NCBI GenBank assembly: GCA_005784505.1
Contig: VCAZ01000227.1
Span: 33,501-97,500 of the forward strand
DNA length: 64,000 nt
Direction: 5' to 3'
Source: Bagarius yarrelli
Lineage: Eukaryota > Chordata > Actinopteri > Siluriformes > Sisoridae
A program made the position numbers and the translations under genes. Position 1 is the stretch's first letter; every line of letters begins with the position of its first letter. This document shows positions 1-13,708 of the stretch, in pieces. The notes beneath the pieces are model-generated. The model did not search any database. It had not been told where the DNA came from and saw only the letters and a program-made list of their open reading frames with translations.

Positions 1-246
1 GTCTGTTTTAGTTATTAACATTTACTTTCATAAAGAACTACGATTATTTCCTGCTTCAGGTGAATCGAAAGGATGATTTATATAATAATATTTGTCTATA
101 ATTACATTACGTTAATGTGGGACCTTCTGATCCGTAGCTTCTCCTTTAATCGGTTTTTCTATGACGGTCAAAATCAACTCACAATAATGTAACTCCAGTT
201 AATTTTTTGACAGATCTTACAAATGTAAAAGTCCTTTTCTAAAAGC

Positions 247-767
247 ACACATACTGAACACATACTGAACACATACTGAACACATACTGAACATACTGAA
301 CACATACTGAACGCATACACATACTGAACGCATACTGAACGCATACTGAACTGAACGCATACTGAACACATACTGAACGCATACTGAACACATACTGAAC
401 ACATACTGAACACATACTGAACTGAACACATACTGAACACATACTGAACGCATACTGAACACATACTGAACATACTGACATACTGAACGCATACTGAACA
501 CATACTGAACGCATACTGAACACATACTGAACACATACTGAACATACTTTGAACGAACTGAACATACTGAACACATACTGAACACATACTGAACGCATAC
601 TGAACGCATACTGAACACATACTGACCCTGAACACTACGAACACTACTGAACGACGCATACTGAACTACTGAAACATACTGAACACATACTGCATACTGA
701 ACGCATACTGAACACATACTGAACGCATACTGAACGCATACTGAACACATACTGAACACATACTGAA
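247..767. repeat. 11-bp minisatellite
   Basis: Tandem array of an 11-bp unit (ACACATACTGA, with variant GCATACTGAAC) repeated about 45 times, with some units shortened or broken. Long open frames through it on the minus strand are repeat artefacts (Cys/Val/Gln/Tyr/Ser-rich). It lies within what should be an upstream NETO2 intron. Confidence 0.9.
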
Positions 768-783
768 CATCATCATCATCTCA

Positions 784-1955
784 AAGTTGCTGGCTGGTCA
801 TTTAAGCCACTTTTCTGCTGGGCTTCATGCATGATTTATACTTATAAATATTTAATCAGACTTTTACATACAGTATTACAGCCAATAACTCAACATACAT
901 TAGCTTCAGATTTAACCTCACTGAGCTAAAATTAAACCCAATCCAAGTATTTCATTTTAGTATCAATTTTAAGTAATTGTAATATTAGTGATTCAATACA
1001 AAATACACTTTGGTTTTAATGCTCACTTTTAATAACATGTGCTTCTCAGATATTTTACTTAGAAATGGAAATAATTTCGGTTTATTTCTGTCTACAACAT
1101 AAGCATTTGTTATCATTTCCACATGATAAAGTGTGTGTGTGTGTGTGTGTAGCTGTGTGTGTGTAAAGTGTGTGTGCATGTAGTTCGCTGTTACTGAAGG
1201 AGTCTCCAGTGTCAGTACGTCATTACAAAGAGAAGACAACACAATGACAACAATTTTTTTTTATTGCAGAGAAGATAAAAAGAAAAGGTAAAGAAAAGAC
1301 TGATTATAGTTACTTGTTCAGCAACTATAACAGGTTTTAATTAGAATTAAATAGAATTAATTATAGGGTTGTTAAATGATATTATTATTATTATTGGTAA
1401 TAGCGATTCTGTGACATCGCACTGACTGATGAGTGAATTATGCGACAGATGAATAGTTTGAAACCCTCGTATTATGTCAGTATTACGTAATATCATGACT
1501 CTATTTAACGAATCAGTTGTTTGGTCCAAAAACTCGATTTCAGCACTAAGCTTGTCTCCAGCTTGTTTCTAGCTATTTGTTTGTTTGTTTGTTTGTTTTT
1601 CTCCTTTATAATATTCTTCTTTCGTTCTATCTTTCCATATTCATGAGAGCAATTGTAACCGTCCAAAGCAATTTCCTCCTGGGATTCATAAAGTTTTTGG
1701 AATCTTGAATCTTAAACCAGATTAAAAAAGTTCTTTAGCTTCATTTATATTTTATTCTTTAATGCGCTTTAGGGAGGTGGTGGTGCGGCGCAGAGTAACG
1801 TTAAATATAAAATATAAAAGATCAACCTTAGCCTGCAGCACTGCGCTCTCAATTTAGCCAGCGTAGCACGAGGAAGCGTAGCATGAGGAAGATTTTGTAC
1901 CTGCATAGTTTAATTAATGTTACGGAATAAATTCAACCACAACTTTTATATTTTT
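784..1955. other. Non-coding stretch, NETO2 intron
   Basis: AT-rich sequence with a (GT)n run near 1131-1150 and short ATT/GTTT repeats near 1380 and 1577. I see no exon with splice sites and no RNA gene. Confidence 0.5.
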
Positions 1956-1959
1956 TTTT

Positions 1960-2130
1960 TCAGGCATTTTGACTTTATTGATAGGTCAGAGAGAGATAAA
2001 AGGGGGGTGGGGGTGGGGTTGGTTTACCAGAAAGGACCGGAGCCGGACTAGAACCCGGGTTGCAATACTGCAACTGCACGTGTGTGTGCCGGTGCCTTAA
2101 CCCACTACACCACTGTGCTGGGATTTGAAA
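1960..2130 (-). mobile_element. tRNA-derived SINE, family 1
   Basis: Read on the minus strand it has a tRNA-like head with a box-B-like stretch (GGGTTCTAGTCCGGCTCC) and a 3' end matching 39575-39722. The two copies share the order box B, GAGCC, then an AT-rich tail that resembles a LINE-mobilised 3' end. Confidence 0.55.
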
Positions 2131-2453
2131 ACATTTTTTTTAATTATAAAGGACTTAAAACAGTTTAAAAATAGTCAATAAAAGCAAAAATGGACCGATT
2201 CTCATTTTTACAGGTCCAAGTCTTTTATATGTAATAACAGATTGCGTGATATCTGGCGTCTTTAAGAATAGTTTGAAAAACCGTTATTACAGCACTGCAT
2301 CTTAAAAAGAGGCGAGTCAACAACAGCGCTGAAGGTAAAAGTCACTGGATTTTGCTTTAATTGAGCTACTTTATTTAACATATCAGGAAAAACGGAACGA
2401 CTACCAGGAAGACGGAACCACATTTATCACATATCAAAGCTTTTTCTTTAAGC

Positions 2454-2640
2454 TGCATTTACAGCATTTAGCAGACGTCTTTATTCAGAGCGACTTACAT
2501 TTATCTCTTTTATACATTTAAGCAATTAGGGGTTAAGGGCCTTGCTCAGGGGCCCCACAGTGGCAATCTGGTGGTGCTGGGAATCAAACTCTGATTTTCC
2601 AATTAGCAGCTCAGACCTTTAACCGCTGAACTACCAATTT
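2454..2640 (-). mobile_element. tRNA-derived SINE, family 2
   Basis: Minus-strand copy of the commonest repeat of the window. The head has tRNA-like A and B boxes (GTTAAAGGT...GATT-CCAGCACCACCA); the tail reads AAGTCGCTCTG-ATAA-GACGTCTGCTAAATGC. The best full copy for comparison is at 11432-11612. Confidence 0.7.
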
Positions 2641-2649
2641 TTCTCTAGG

Positions 2650-4365
2650 TGAATTAGATATTTTTTTAGGCTTTTGTTTCCCAAAGACACTTTCATAACG
2701 GTGCAGTTTATTTTATGATTCTTTTGGTTTCAGACTTCAGACTTATTTATCTTGCTCTTTGGCTGTTTTTGCTCTAATTGGGTAAACATGACAGGATTGA
2801 CAGTATTAGAAAGAAAAAAAACGTTTTGTTTAGCGAAAAATAATCAATAAATATCGGTTCTGCTGATCGGTTATCGCTCACATCAACATGCAAATAATCG
2901 ACATCGGTATCACTTCGAAAAAATATTGATATCGGTCGTGCGGTAAAAGAACTAACCTTTAAGTTCCATTGTTTTGACTTTAGGTAGTAATAATAATCAG
3001 TTAATTGTATGAAATATTGTGTGAAATAGTGTGGATCTACTGTAGAGTCGAGTTTTAATAATCGTGTTTCCCAAAATGTTAAACATAGAATTCTTTTCTC
3101 TATTTAAATGATTGTTTTGTAAATTGGGCAGTTCTGAGATCTAAAAAAGAATCTTTTTTTAGTAACCCTAGGGTTATTAAGCATTTCTGTTTAATTTCTT
3201 CCTCAGGCTCACCTGCTAATCTTAATTCAGGAGCTCCAATGAAAAGGTGTTAACGTTCGAGCAGCTCGGAACTCAGCACCGGTTACAATCCGTTCAGGAA
3301 AGTGTAAAGTTAATTAAATTTATTGGCATTACACGGGCGCGATGTTGAAAAGGCCATTACTCTCGCTCAGCCTACTTTCATTTTTTTTTTGCGGTGCAAT
3401 TGGGAGAAAGGCCTAACACATCCTCCAGGCTAATGGATCAGATTTAATGGGAAGGTGGACCTCATTTATCAGCCTTTGATGAAGAAAAAAAGCTAGAGTA
3501 GTCAGTGTGGTCATTACATCATCTTTAATACTCAGATTTTTCTTTAATGTTGTGCTTAAATGACTGATAATTACTGCTACTCGTCTCGCTCCAGTGCGGC
3601 TCTGTGTTATTTCTATTAAATGGTTGGATAATCAATAGAATTAATGCAGCCCTGTTTGGTCGGTACCGTAGCTCACAGCGTGTGGCGTGACCGTCATCTC
3701 AGGGGCAACTCGCTGAAACCAGGCAGCTGCGGCTGGATTTATTGCCTCCATCAATCAAACGGTGAACAAACTCCAGGTCAAACTGTTATAGAAAAATCAC
3801 ATCTCTGCGGTTTAAGTCCCTGAGCTCCGAACAGTGCGTGTGTATTTATTATAGCTCCTGATAGACGTCGGGTTGTGGGCGAATCGGCGGTGGTCCTGCT
3901 GGATGTGCCGACGAACCAAAGTCCAATCTAAAGCTGTAACAGACACATTAATCTTTATAAAGCTGAAGAGGTTTGGGCAGAACAAGGAGAAAGAAAGAAA
4001 GAAAGAAAGAGACGGGGGGGGAGGGATGGAGAGAAGCTGATGCTTCTGTATCACACCAATGTTTTTGTTCCTCTTCCTTCGTTTTCTTTCTTTTTTTTTT
4101 TTACTGCTTTTCATATTGTTGTTTATCTTCTTTACTCCTTAGTTGTTTAATGATTTCCTTTAAGAAACGAAATTACTAATTAGTTTTGTTTTTTTTAATT
4201 TAAATTGAATTCATAGGTTTTTTTATAAACCTTTAAAGGAGTTTTTAAAGGTCTTATGCTAAAACCCGGAAGTGACAATCAACAATTGTGGTGTGTGTGA
4301 TGTTATAAAAACAGGCATCTGAAAATGGTGTGATTTAAGAAAGAGAAAATGATTTAAGAGATTAC
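2650..4365. other. NETO2 intron, candidate conserved non-coding part
   Basis: No coding exon seen. The part at about 3190-3500 and 3590-3790 is unique-looking, less AT-rich than its surroundings and free of simple repeats, so it could hold a conserved enhancer of this neuronal gene. This rests on composition only. Confidence 0.25.
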
Positions 4366-4377
4366 AACAAATACACA

Positions 4378-4575
4378 CTGGGTGAAGAAAGAGAGAGGGA
4401 GAGAGAGAGAGAGAGAGGGAGAGAGAGAGGGAGATAGAGAAGAAAGAGAGAGTGAGTGAGAAATAGAGAGAGAGTGTGAGAAAGAGAGAGTGAAGGAGAA
4501 AGACAGACTGAGAAAGAGAGAGAGAGCGAGAGAAAGAGAGGAAAGAGAGAGAGTGAGAGAGAGAGCAAGAGAAAA
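4378..4575. repeat. (GA)n purine tract
   Basis: About 200 bases almost entirely A and G, mostly (GA)n. Only pyrimidine interruptions break it, and the long frames in it are artefacts. Confidence 0.9.
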
Positions 4576-4589
4576 AAAATTGAATCCCT

Positions 4590-5206
4590 CAAATTGTATC
4601 CCTTCTTTTTTATTTTTCTCTTTTATTTGTTATTTATCTCTCTTTCCCCGTTTGTCTATTTCTTATCATATTTCCTTTCCCTATTGTTTTGTCTCTCTGT
4701 TTGGTTTTCTTTCACTCCTCTTAGCTTTTATTCGTTCATCCTCTTTCTTCATGGGTTTCTCTCACTTGTTCTGTCTATTATTTGCACTCCTGTCTTTCTT
4801 TACCTTCTGCAACAGATTTTATCCTCACTTTTACTATCCATCCCTCGTTATTTTCTTTCTTTCTCTTCCTCTCAGTATTACTTTCTCTCTCATCTTTAGG
4901 CCTTTTCTTCTTCTCTTTCAATGTTTCTCTCCTTTTTCTAATTTGTCTCATGATTGTGTTCTGTTTTTCTTACTGTACAACCTTTTTCTTCTCATTTTTT
5001 TCTATTTTAAATGTTTTAAGGCCAAAATTCTCTCGCTTTTTAATTTTTTTTCTCTTCTTCTCTCTATCAGTATCTCTTCAGTCTCTTTGTTCTTTGCATT
5101 TCTTTTTATCTCTCCTATTTGTCATTCTCATCATCTTGTCTGCTTTTTTTCTCTCTTCCCCCCTCCTTCTCTCCTCTCTCTCCCTCCCTCCCTCTCTCTC
5201 TCTTTC

Positions 5207-5268
<62 letters not shown>

Positions 5269-5295
5269 CTTCTCTCTCTCTCTCTTATTCAACAC
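4590..5295. repeat. Pyrimidine-rich tract ending in (TC)n
   Basis: About 700 bases strongly enriched in C and T on the plus strand, ending in nearly pure (TC)n at 5180-5285. Together with 4378-4575 it makes a purine block followed by a pyrimidine block, able to form hairpin or triplex DNA. A (GT)n run follows at 5430-5492. Confidence 0.85.
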
Positions 5296-5460
5296 AATGC
5301 ACATTATCTCTCACTCATCAGAGGCATCCGGAGGCGTGAAGTGGTTAATGATTTTGGAAATGAATGTGGTGGAGAAGCTGCATGAAACAATCTCTTCGTC
5401 CAACCGTCACATGCGCTTAACACACACTGATGTGTGTGTCTGTGTGTGGTGGTGTGTTGT

Positions 5461-5491
<31 letters not shown>

Positions 5492-5638
5492 GGCCATGGC
5501 TTGTGTTCAGCCTTCAACAGGGGTCTTAAGGCCGTTGAGAAAGATTTTTGGATGGAGACAGAGAAGTGAGGAAGAGTGTGTAACTGTGTAAGAAACAAAA
5601 GATGTTATCAATTTAATATCCAGGACAGAATAGAGAAC

Positions 5639-5639
<1 letters not shown>

Positions 5640-5672
<33 letters not shown>

Positions 5673-6300
5673 TGGAGAGCGGAGGAGAGAAAAGGAGGAC
5701 AAAGAGGGTGTGGGAGTCGAGCTTCACTGAATCAGCTGACACGTCACTTTCCATTACTCACGCATCCCTTCTGTTCTCTATATGTTCTGTTCCCCATTTC
5801 TCCAGTTCTCCATCTTCCCTGTTCTCCATCTCTCCTGATCTCTATTGCTTTCTTTCTATTCTTTTTTCCACCTCTTTCATTCTGCGTCTTTCCCATTCCT
5901 TATGTCTCCTTTTCTCCCATTCTCCATCTCTCTTTTTTTCATCTTCCCTGTTCTTAATCTCTTCCAATGTCAATTGCTTACTTTCTATACCCTTTTCTAT
6001 CTCTTATGTTCTCCATCTTCCCTGTTCTCCATCTCTCCTGATCTCCATGTCTTCTGTTCACCATCTCTCCTGTTCTCCATGTCTTCTGTTCACCATCTCT
6101 CCCATTATCAGTGTCTTCTGTTTTCCATCTTCCCTGTTCACCATCTTTTCCGTTCTGCATTTTTACTGTTTTACATCTTGCCTGTTCTGTTTTCCTCCTG
6201 TTCTTTATCTCTCCTATTTTCCATATCTCCTGTTCTCTATTTCTCCCATTCTCCATCTCTTCCTTTTTACATCTTCCCTGTTTTTCATTCTTCACTATAT
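5640..6300. repeat. (GA)n followed by degenerate TTCTCCATCTCTCCTG repeat
   Basis: A short (GA)n block at 5640-5672 is followed from about 5760 by a degenerate tandem repeat of roughly 15-30 bp built on CTGTTCTCCATCTCTCC. It is pyrimidine-rich and non-coding. Confidence 0.75.
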
Positions 6301-6364
6301 CTTACTATTCTGACTATGTACAGGACATGAGAGTTCATCTACTTTAAAACATCCAGAACACAGC

Positions 6365-6440
6365 ATGTCTTCATGGAGATCATGGGGTTTGTGCACAGGG
6401 ACATTGTCATGCTGGAACAGGGTTCGAGTCTCACAGTTCC
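6365..6440 (+). repeat. Dispersed repeat fragment
   Basis: Contains GTGCACAGGGACATTGTC followed by ATGCTGGAACAGGG. A second copy of the same core is at about 19235-19275. It looks like a fragment of an old DNA transposon. Confidence 0.5.
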
Positions 6441-6602
6441 ATTAAACAAATAATGGAGTTCTACAATATACTAGACAACTGTGTGACTCAGACCTTTTGG
6501 AAAGACACCTTTATCTGTATTTTTTACTATTACAGACTGAAGGTTCAGACATTATGGTTTGATTAAAGTGCCATTTTGTTGACATTATGATATCTCTTTC
6601 AG

Positions 6603-9359
<2,757 letters not shown>

Positions 9360-9969
9360 AGGAATAGAAAAAAAATTGAAAATTAAAAAAAGAATAGAAA
9401 AAGGAGGAGTAAAAGGAAAGAAAGAAACAAAAAAGACCAATCATTACAGACTGTTTTAATGTCCCTGATTTGTTGTGTTTAGTAACAAGTTAAAGCGTCT
9501 TCACTTCCGAAACCCACTGCCGTCACCTTGATTCACTTCTCCTAGACATTCGAAAAGACCTTAATGACTCAAACGCTTCAAGATTTCCAGTTTCGCCAAA
9601 ATAAACCCTGGCTTCCTGTTGTGTGTCTGAAAAAGTGAAGCCACAAACATGAGTAGAATAGTGCTTTTCCTCCACACAGCGCGGTATGGTGTGGGATAGT
9701 TCCTCATCCGGATGCAGAGTAATTCATACTTCACGGTTTGTCCTCAAGTTATGACCTGATGCAACAACGCAGGATCTTCAGGGTTCAACTGTTGAGCCCC
9801 GTTCGGATTTTATTGGAACGTTTTGGAAATTCTAGGACTCTCCTGGAGAAAAAAACTAGGGATAGGGTTAGGGTTAGGGTTGCAGAGCCACGCCCACTTA
9901 CTGCAGAAATGAAGCGGGAGTCAAGCATTGTTTTTACGAGCCCGGCCAAATTGAAGTTTCTAAAATAAA
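9360..9969 (+). other. NETO2 3' untranslated region
   Basis: Follows the NETO2 stop. AATAAA signals at 9600-9605 and 9964-9969 are candidate polyadenylation sites. A short run of vertebrate telomere-type repeat (AGGGTT x3) lies at about 9863-9881. Confidence 0.5.
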
Positions 9970-11430
9970 TTTAAATAGTGTATCTTAGTAACATGTATAG
10001 TAACGCTGTTAAACTGAGGTACTATGGGATTTTTCACAATACCCCAACCGAACATCTGGTGGAATAACGCTAACTGAGACCTGGATGAAAAAGCCATTTG
10101 GAATAAAATATATCAGTTCTCTTTTATCACAAATTGATTTATTATACATGCTAAAATAATAAAAAATGCTGAGTGTTTTATCTAACGGCAAGTTAGCTAG
10201 CTAGTTAAACTAGGTATACTAGCTAGCTAGGCTAAATGGAAATAGCTAGAATAGGATGCTCTGTCCGAAATCTCATACTGCATCAACATGGCGGAAATCA
10301 TTACATCCTACTTTCATTCATACTTCCTGATACCGTACGATAAATGGCTGTAAAGTAAGAACTAACTCAAATGTAACACAGACTTAACTAGTGTAAGATT
10401 TCGGACAAAGCTAGAAGGCTAAATTATATTATCGATGCAGAAGGTAAGACTTTTATTTTGACTTTTACTTCTAAAGTCGGAAAAACAGGCCTATATTCTG
10501 TCACATAGCCTCAATAGAAAACTAAACAGAACACGGCTTCTGGATGAGTGTCCACTTTATAGGGTGCACTTCCTAGTGTCACCTGTCTTTGTCACCCAGG
10601 AAGTCGTTTTAAATGTGTATCTTATTATAATACGTTATTCAGGGCTCACACGGTTGCTTAGTTATAAATCATTGATTATTAACATTGTTAACTTGAAGCT
10701 AATGAGTTTAAATAGTTATGTTGCTTTTATAGACACAACCTTCACACACACACACACACACACACACGCATTTTATATATTAAAAAAATAAATAGGGTAA
10801 ACCGGGGCTGAAGGCGCCATGGGGCCAGAACAGGAAGACGATTCTGATCAAGTTAATCTAAAATTTGATGTTTTAAAATAGCACAGATTTTTTAAACCAA
10901 TGAGAATCGATCAAATTGCCAAATAGTTTTGCATGGCATTTCTGTAAATGTTTTTCCATTAAATGTAAAATGAGTAAAAGCATTTAACTCCATGTGACCA
11001 CCTTAGCTTGTCAGAATAGACATAATTAAAGTTATTCTAAATCTGCTGACACAATTTTGAAGGGAAATTTATTAGCATTTTCCCTTTAATATCATGTAGT
11101 AATCACACACTGGGTTTGTTGATTGTGCGTCGACATACAGCACGTCACTATTGCGCTTTGCAATGCTTGAGTTCGATTCCCGCCTGAAATTTGTTTCCTG
11201 ATCTCGGCGCATTTCTCACTCTCTCTCATTTCACTTCTGCTCGATTTACTGATCTATAAATAAAGGCAAAAAAAGGCCCAAAAATATATCTTTATATACT
11301 AAATACCATTTATTAAGTTAAATTAAAGAACCTTTTTTAGTAGTTGCTGTAAAAATTAATAGATTTATAATTTGAAAAATGTTTACTTGTAAAACATGAT
11401 TAAATTAATTAATATAGAATTAAAAATGTC
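9970..11430. other. Intergenic, AT-rich
   Basis: No gene seen. Holds GCTAGCTAGTTA-type short repeats near 10194-10230, a (CA)n run at 10744-10768 and otherwise unremarkable AT-rich sequence. Confidence 0.4.
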
Positions 11431-11431
11431 T

Positions 11432-11612
11432 CATGAAGTGGTAGCGCAATAGTTTAAGTGTTGGACTGCTAATTGGAAGATCGGGGTTTAATTCCCAGCA
11501 CCACCAAGCTACCACTGTTGGACCCCTGAGCAGGGCCCTTAACCCCAATCACTCAGTTGTATGAAGGAGATTAATGTAAGTCGCTCTGGATAAGGACGTC
11601 TGCAAAATGCTA
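11432..11612 (+). mobile_element. tRNA-derived SINE, family 2, near-full copy
   Basis: Has AAGTGGTAGCGCAATAGTTT (A-box region), GGGGTTTAATTCCCAGCACC (B-box region), a middle part with GAGCAGGGCCCTTAACCCC, and the tail GTAAGTCGCTCTGGATAAGG. Longest clean copy of this family in the window. Confidence 0.75.
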
Positions 11613-12027
11613 AAAAAAAGTGTAAAATACTAAAAAAGTTTTAAAATTAATTTTATTGCTTAAATTAATTTTTAGTGAAGTGAATCTGAATTTCTTTATT
11701 ATTCTATGTTGAATTTTAATTATTTATTCAAGTTTTATTAATAAATATTATAATTAATAAAATTTAATAATATTTAATACTTGTTTAAAATTGATGCTAC
11801 TCTTTTGCTCCACTCAGTGCTCGTTCGTCGTTTTTCTAAAACAAACTGCATTAATGATGTTAACATGTTTGCCCCAAAATGTTTGCTTCAAAATTGTTGC
11901 TTTCCCAATGTTTAATAAAAATCTGTATTTTTTTTGTTATTAAACATGATTAAAAATGGATAAATTCCTTACGGTGCACCTTTAACCCCGTTCTACCCTA
12001 ACAGCCAGACGTTTCCTACAGATCATT

Positions 12028-12356
12028 CATTCATTCATTCATCTTCTATAGCCACTTATTCCCTAATTCAGGGTCACAGGGATCTGCTGGAGTCTATCCC
12101 AGCTGTCTATGAAAGGGTGAAAGGCAGGAGGGGGACACCCTGAACAGGTCACCAGTCCATCACAGGGACACACACACACACTCACACTCACTCCTATGGG
12201 CAATTCAGAATCACCAATCAATCTAACATACATGTTTCTGGACTGTGGGAGGAAACCGGAGAACCCAGAGTGAACCCGGGCGAGCATGTGGAGAACATGC
12301 AAACTCCACACAGAAAGACCCCTGCAGGGGAATCGAACCCGGGACCTTCTTACAGA
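12028..12356 (+). mobile_element. Dispersed repeat, family 3, copy 1
   Basis: One of four copies of a repeat of about 330 bp. It starts CTTCTATAGCC-CTTATTCCC, passes GGGATCTGCTGGAGTCTATC and ends AACATGCAAACTCCACACAG then GGGGAATCGAACCCGGGACC. The end resembles a tRNA-like B box, so it is probably a SINE mobilised by an L2-type LINE. Confidence 0.7.
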
Positions 12357-12872
12357 TCTATTTTTTTTTGTTACTGGCTGTATGATTAATTAAACACTTT
12401 GTCTCATTAGCATCTTGTAGAAACAAAAACACAGATATATTATATTTGTTTTATTGTACAAACACACACACACACACACACACACATATGTATATGATAT
12501 CCAGTGTCCAGTATTCAGTATCGGCGTGTCACGCAGACCGAGTGTGGAACCCGTAACCCAGACCGAAGCCTTTTGTACAGAAATGATTCCTTTGGTTGGT
12601 TTGTGATGGAGGATGGAGTGAAATCTATTTTCTACCCCATGAACGTTGTATATCGAACCTTTACTGCGCTTCCATTTCAGTCTCGGCGTTAATAATCGTA
12701 ACAAATCTCGATGTAAGAAATGTCTAATTATATGTTTTAATAAAACGACATCTCATTACAAGTGTTTTTTATTCACTTTATTCGTTTTATTCATTTATCT
12801 ATTTATACATACATACATGGCAATACACAAGAGTCTAACACCAAGAGCAATATTACAACATTCCTTCTTATA

Positions 12873-13004
12873 CAACTGAGCAATTGGGGGTTAAAGGCCT
12901 TGCTCAGGGGGGCAGTAATGGTGGCTTGATAATGCTGAGAATCGAATCTAGGTCTTTAAGTTGGTAATACAAAACCTTAACCACTGCGCTACCACTTCCC
13001 CTAT
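12873..13004 (-). mobile_element. tRNA-derived SINE, family 2 (partial)
   Basis: Minus-strand fragment recognised by TTGGGGGTTAAAGGCCTTGC and the head complement AACCTTAACCACTGCGCTAC. Confidence 0.6.
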
Positions 13005-13074
13005 TGCAAATGTTATCTGTTATTCGCAGACTGACTCTTTTCCTGCTCACTTTACAATTTGGATTATCAGCTAT

Positions 13075-13350
13075 TTAACCCTTTATTCCCCTAACCCTAC
13101 ATTCCCTTATTGGAATAAAAGTTTGGGTTAAAGGAATAAATGGTTATAGAAATAAAATGTTAAAAAATGTAGGATATTATTTATTAGTGAATAAAGGGCC
13201 AGGGGTATAAAGGGTTAAAGGAATAAAGGAATAAAGGAATAAGGGAATAATAGGTTAAAGGAATAAGGGAATAATAGGTTAAAGGAATAAGGGAATAATA
13301 GGTTAAAGGAATAAGGGAATAATAGGTTAAAGGAATTAAGGAATAAGGAA
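13075..13350. repeat. GGTTAAAGGAATAAGGGAAT tandem repeat
   Basis: Four nearly exact copies of a 24-bp unit (TTAAAGGAATAAGGGAATAA plus TAGG) at 13228-13340, embedded in degenerate AATAAAGG-type repeats from 13075. Confidence 0.85.
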
Positions 13351-13708
13351 ATAGAGGGTTTGGTATCGGAATGTTTTTACAATTACATGAGCTCAGTATC
13401 GGTGCATCCCTATCACAGAGCCATTAGTGTTCAGCTGTGGGCTGAAAAGAGATAATTACATTTGTCTGTTTATGAAGTCTGACATACCATAATGAGATTT
13501 CACTCTGTAAAAACAAGTGCAAGTACATATACATATCATTTCTTTACATTCAAAGCACATGCAGTCTTTAATCTAAAAACACGGAGATCTGCTCATGCAA
13601 AACACTTCTACTGCCAATTATTACATTTTATTATATCATTAATTGCTGATAGGCCCACCAATGGGGTTTTTTTTCATCGTGAATTCAGTTGTTATTTAAG
13701 AGAACTTA

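Noticed and set aside
174..759. Three overlapping minus-strand frames rich in Cys, Val, Gln and Tyr; also a CRISPR-like look
   Set aside because: 11-bp tandem repeat with no unique spacers; frames exist only because the unit lacks stops.
12504..12692. 62-aa frame on the plus strand
   Set aside because: Mixed codon use, no splice context, no recognisable motif.
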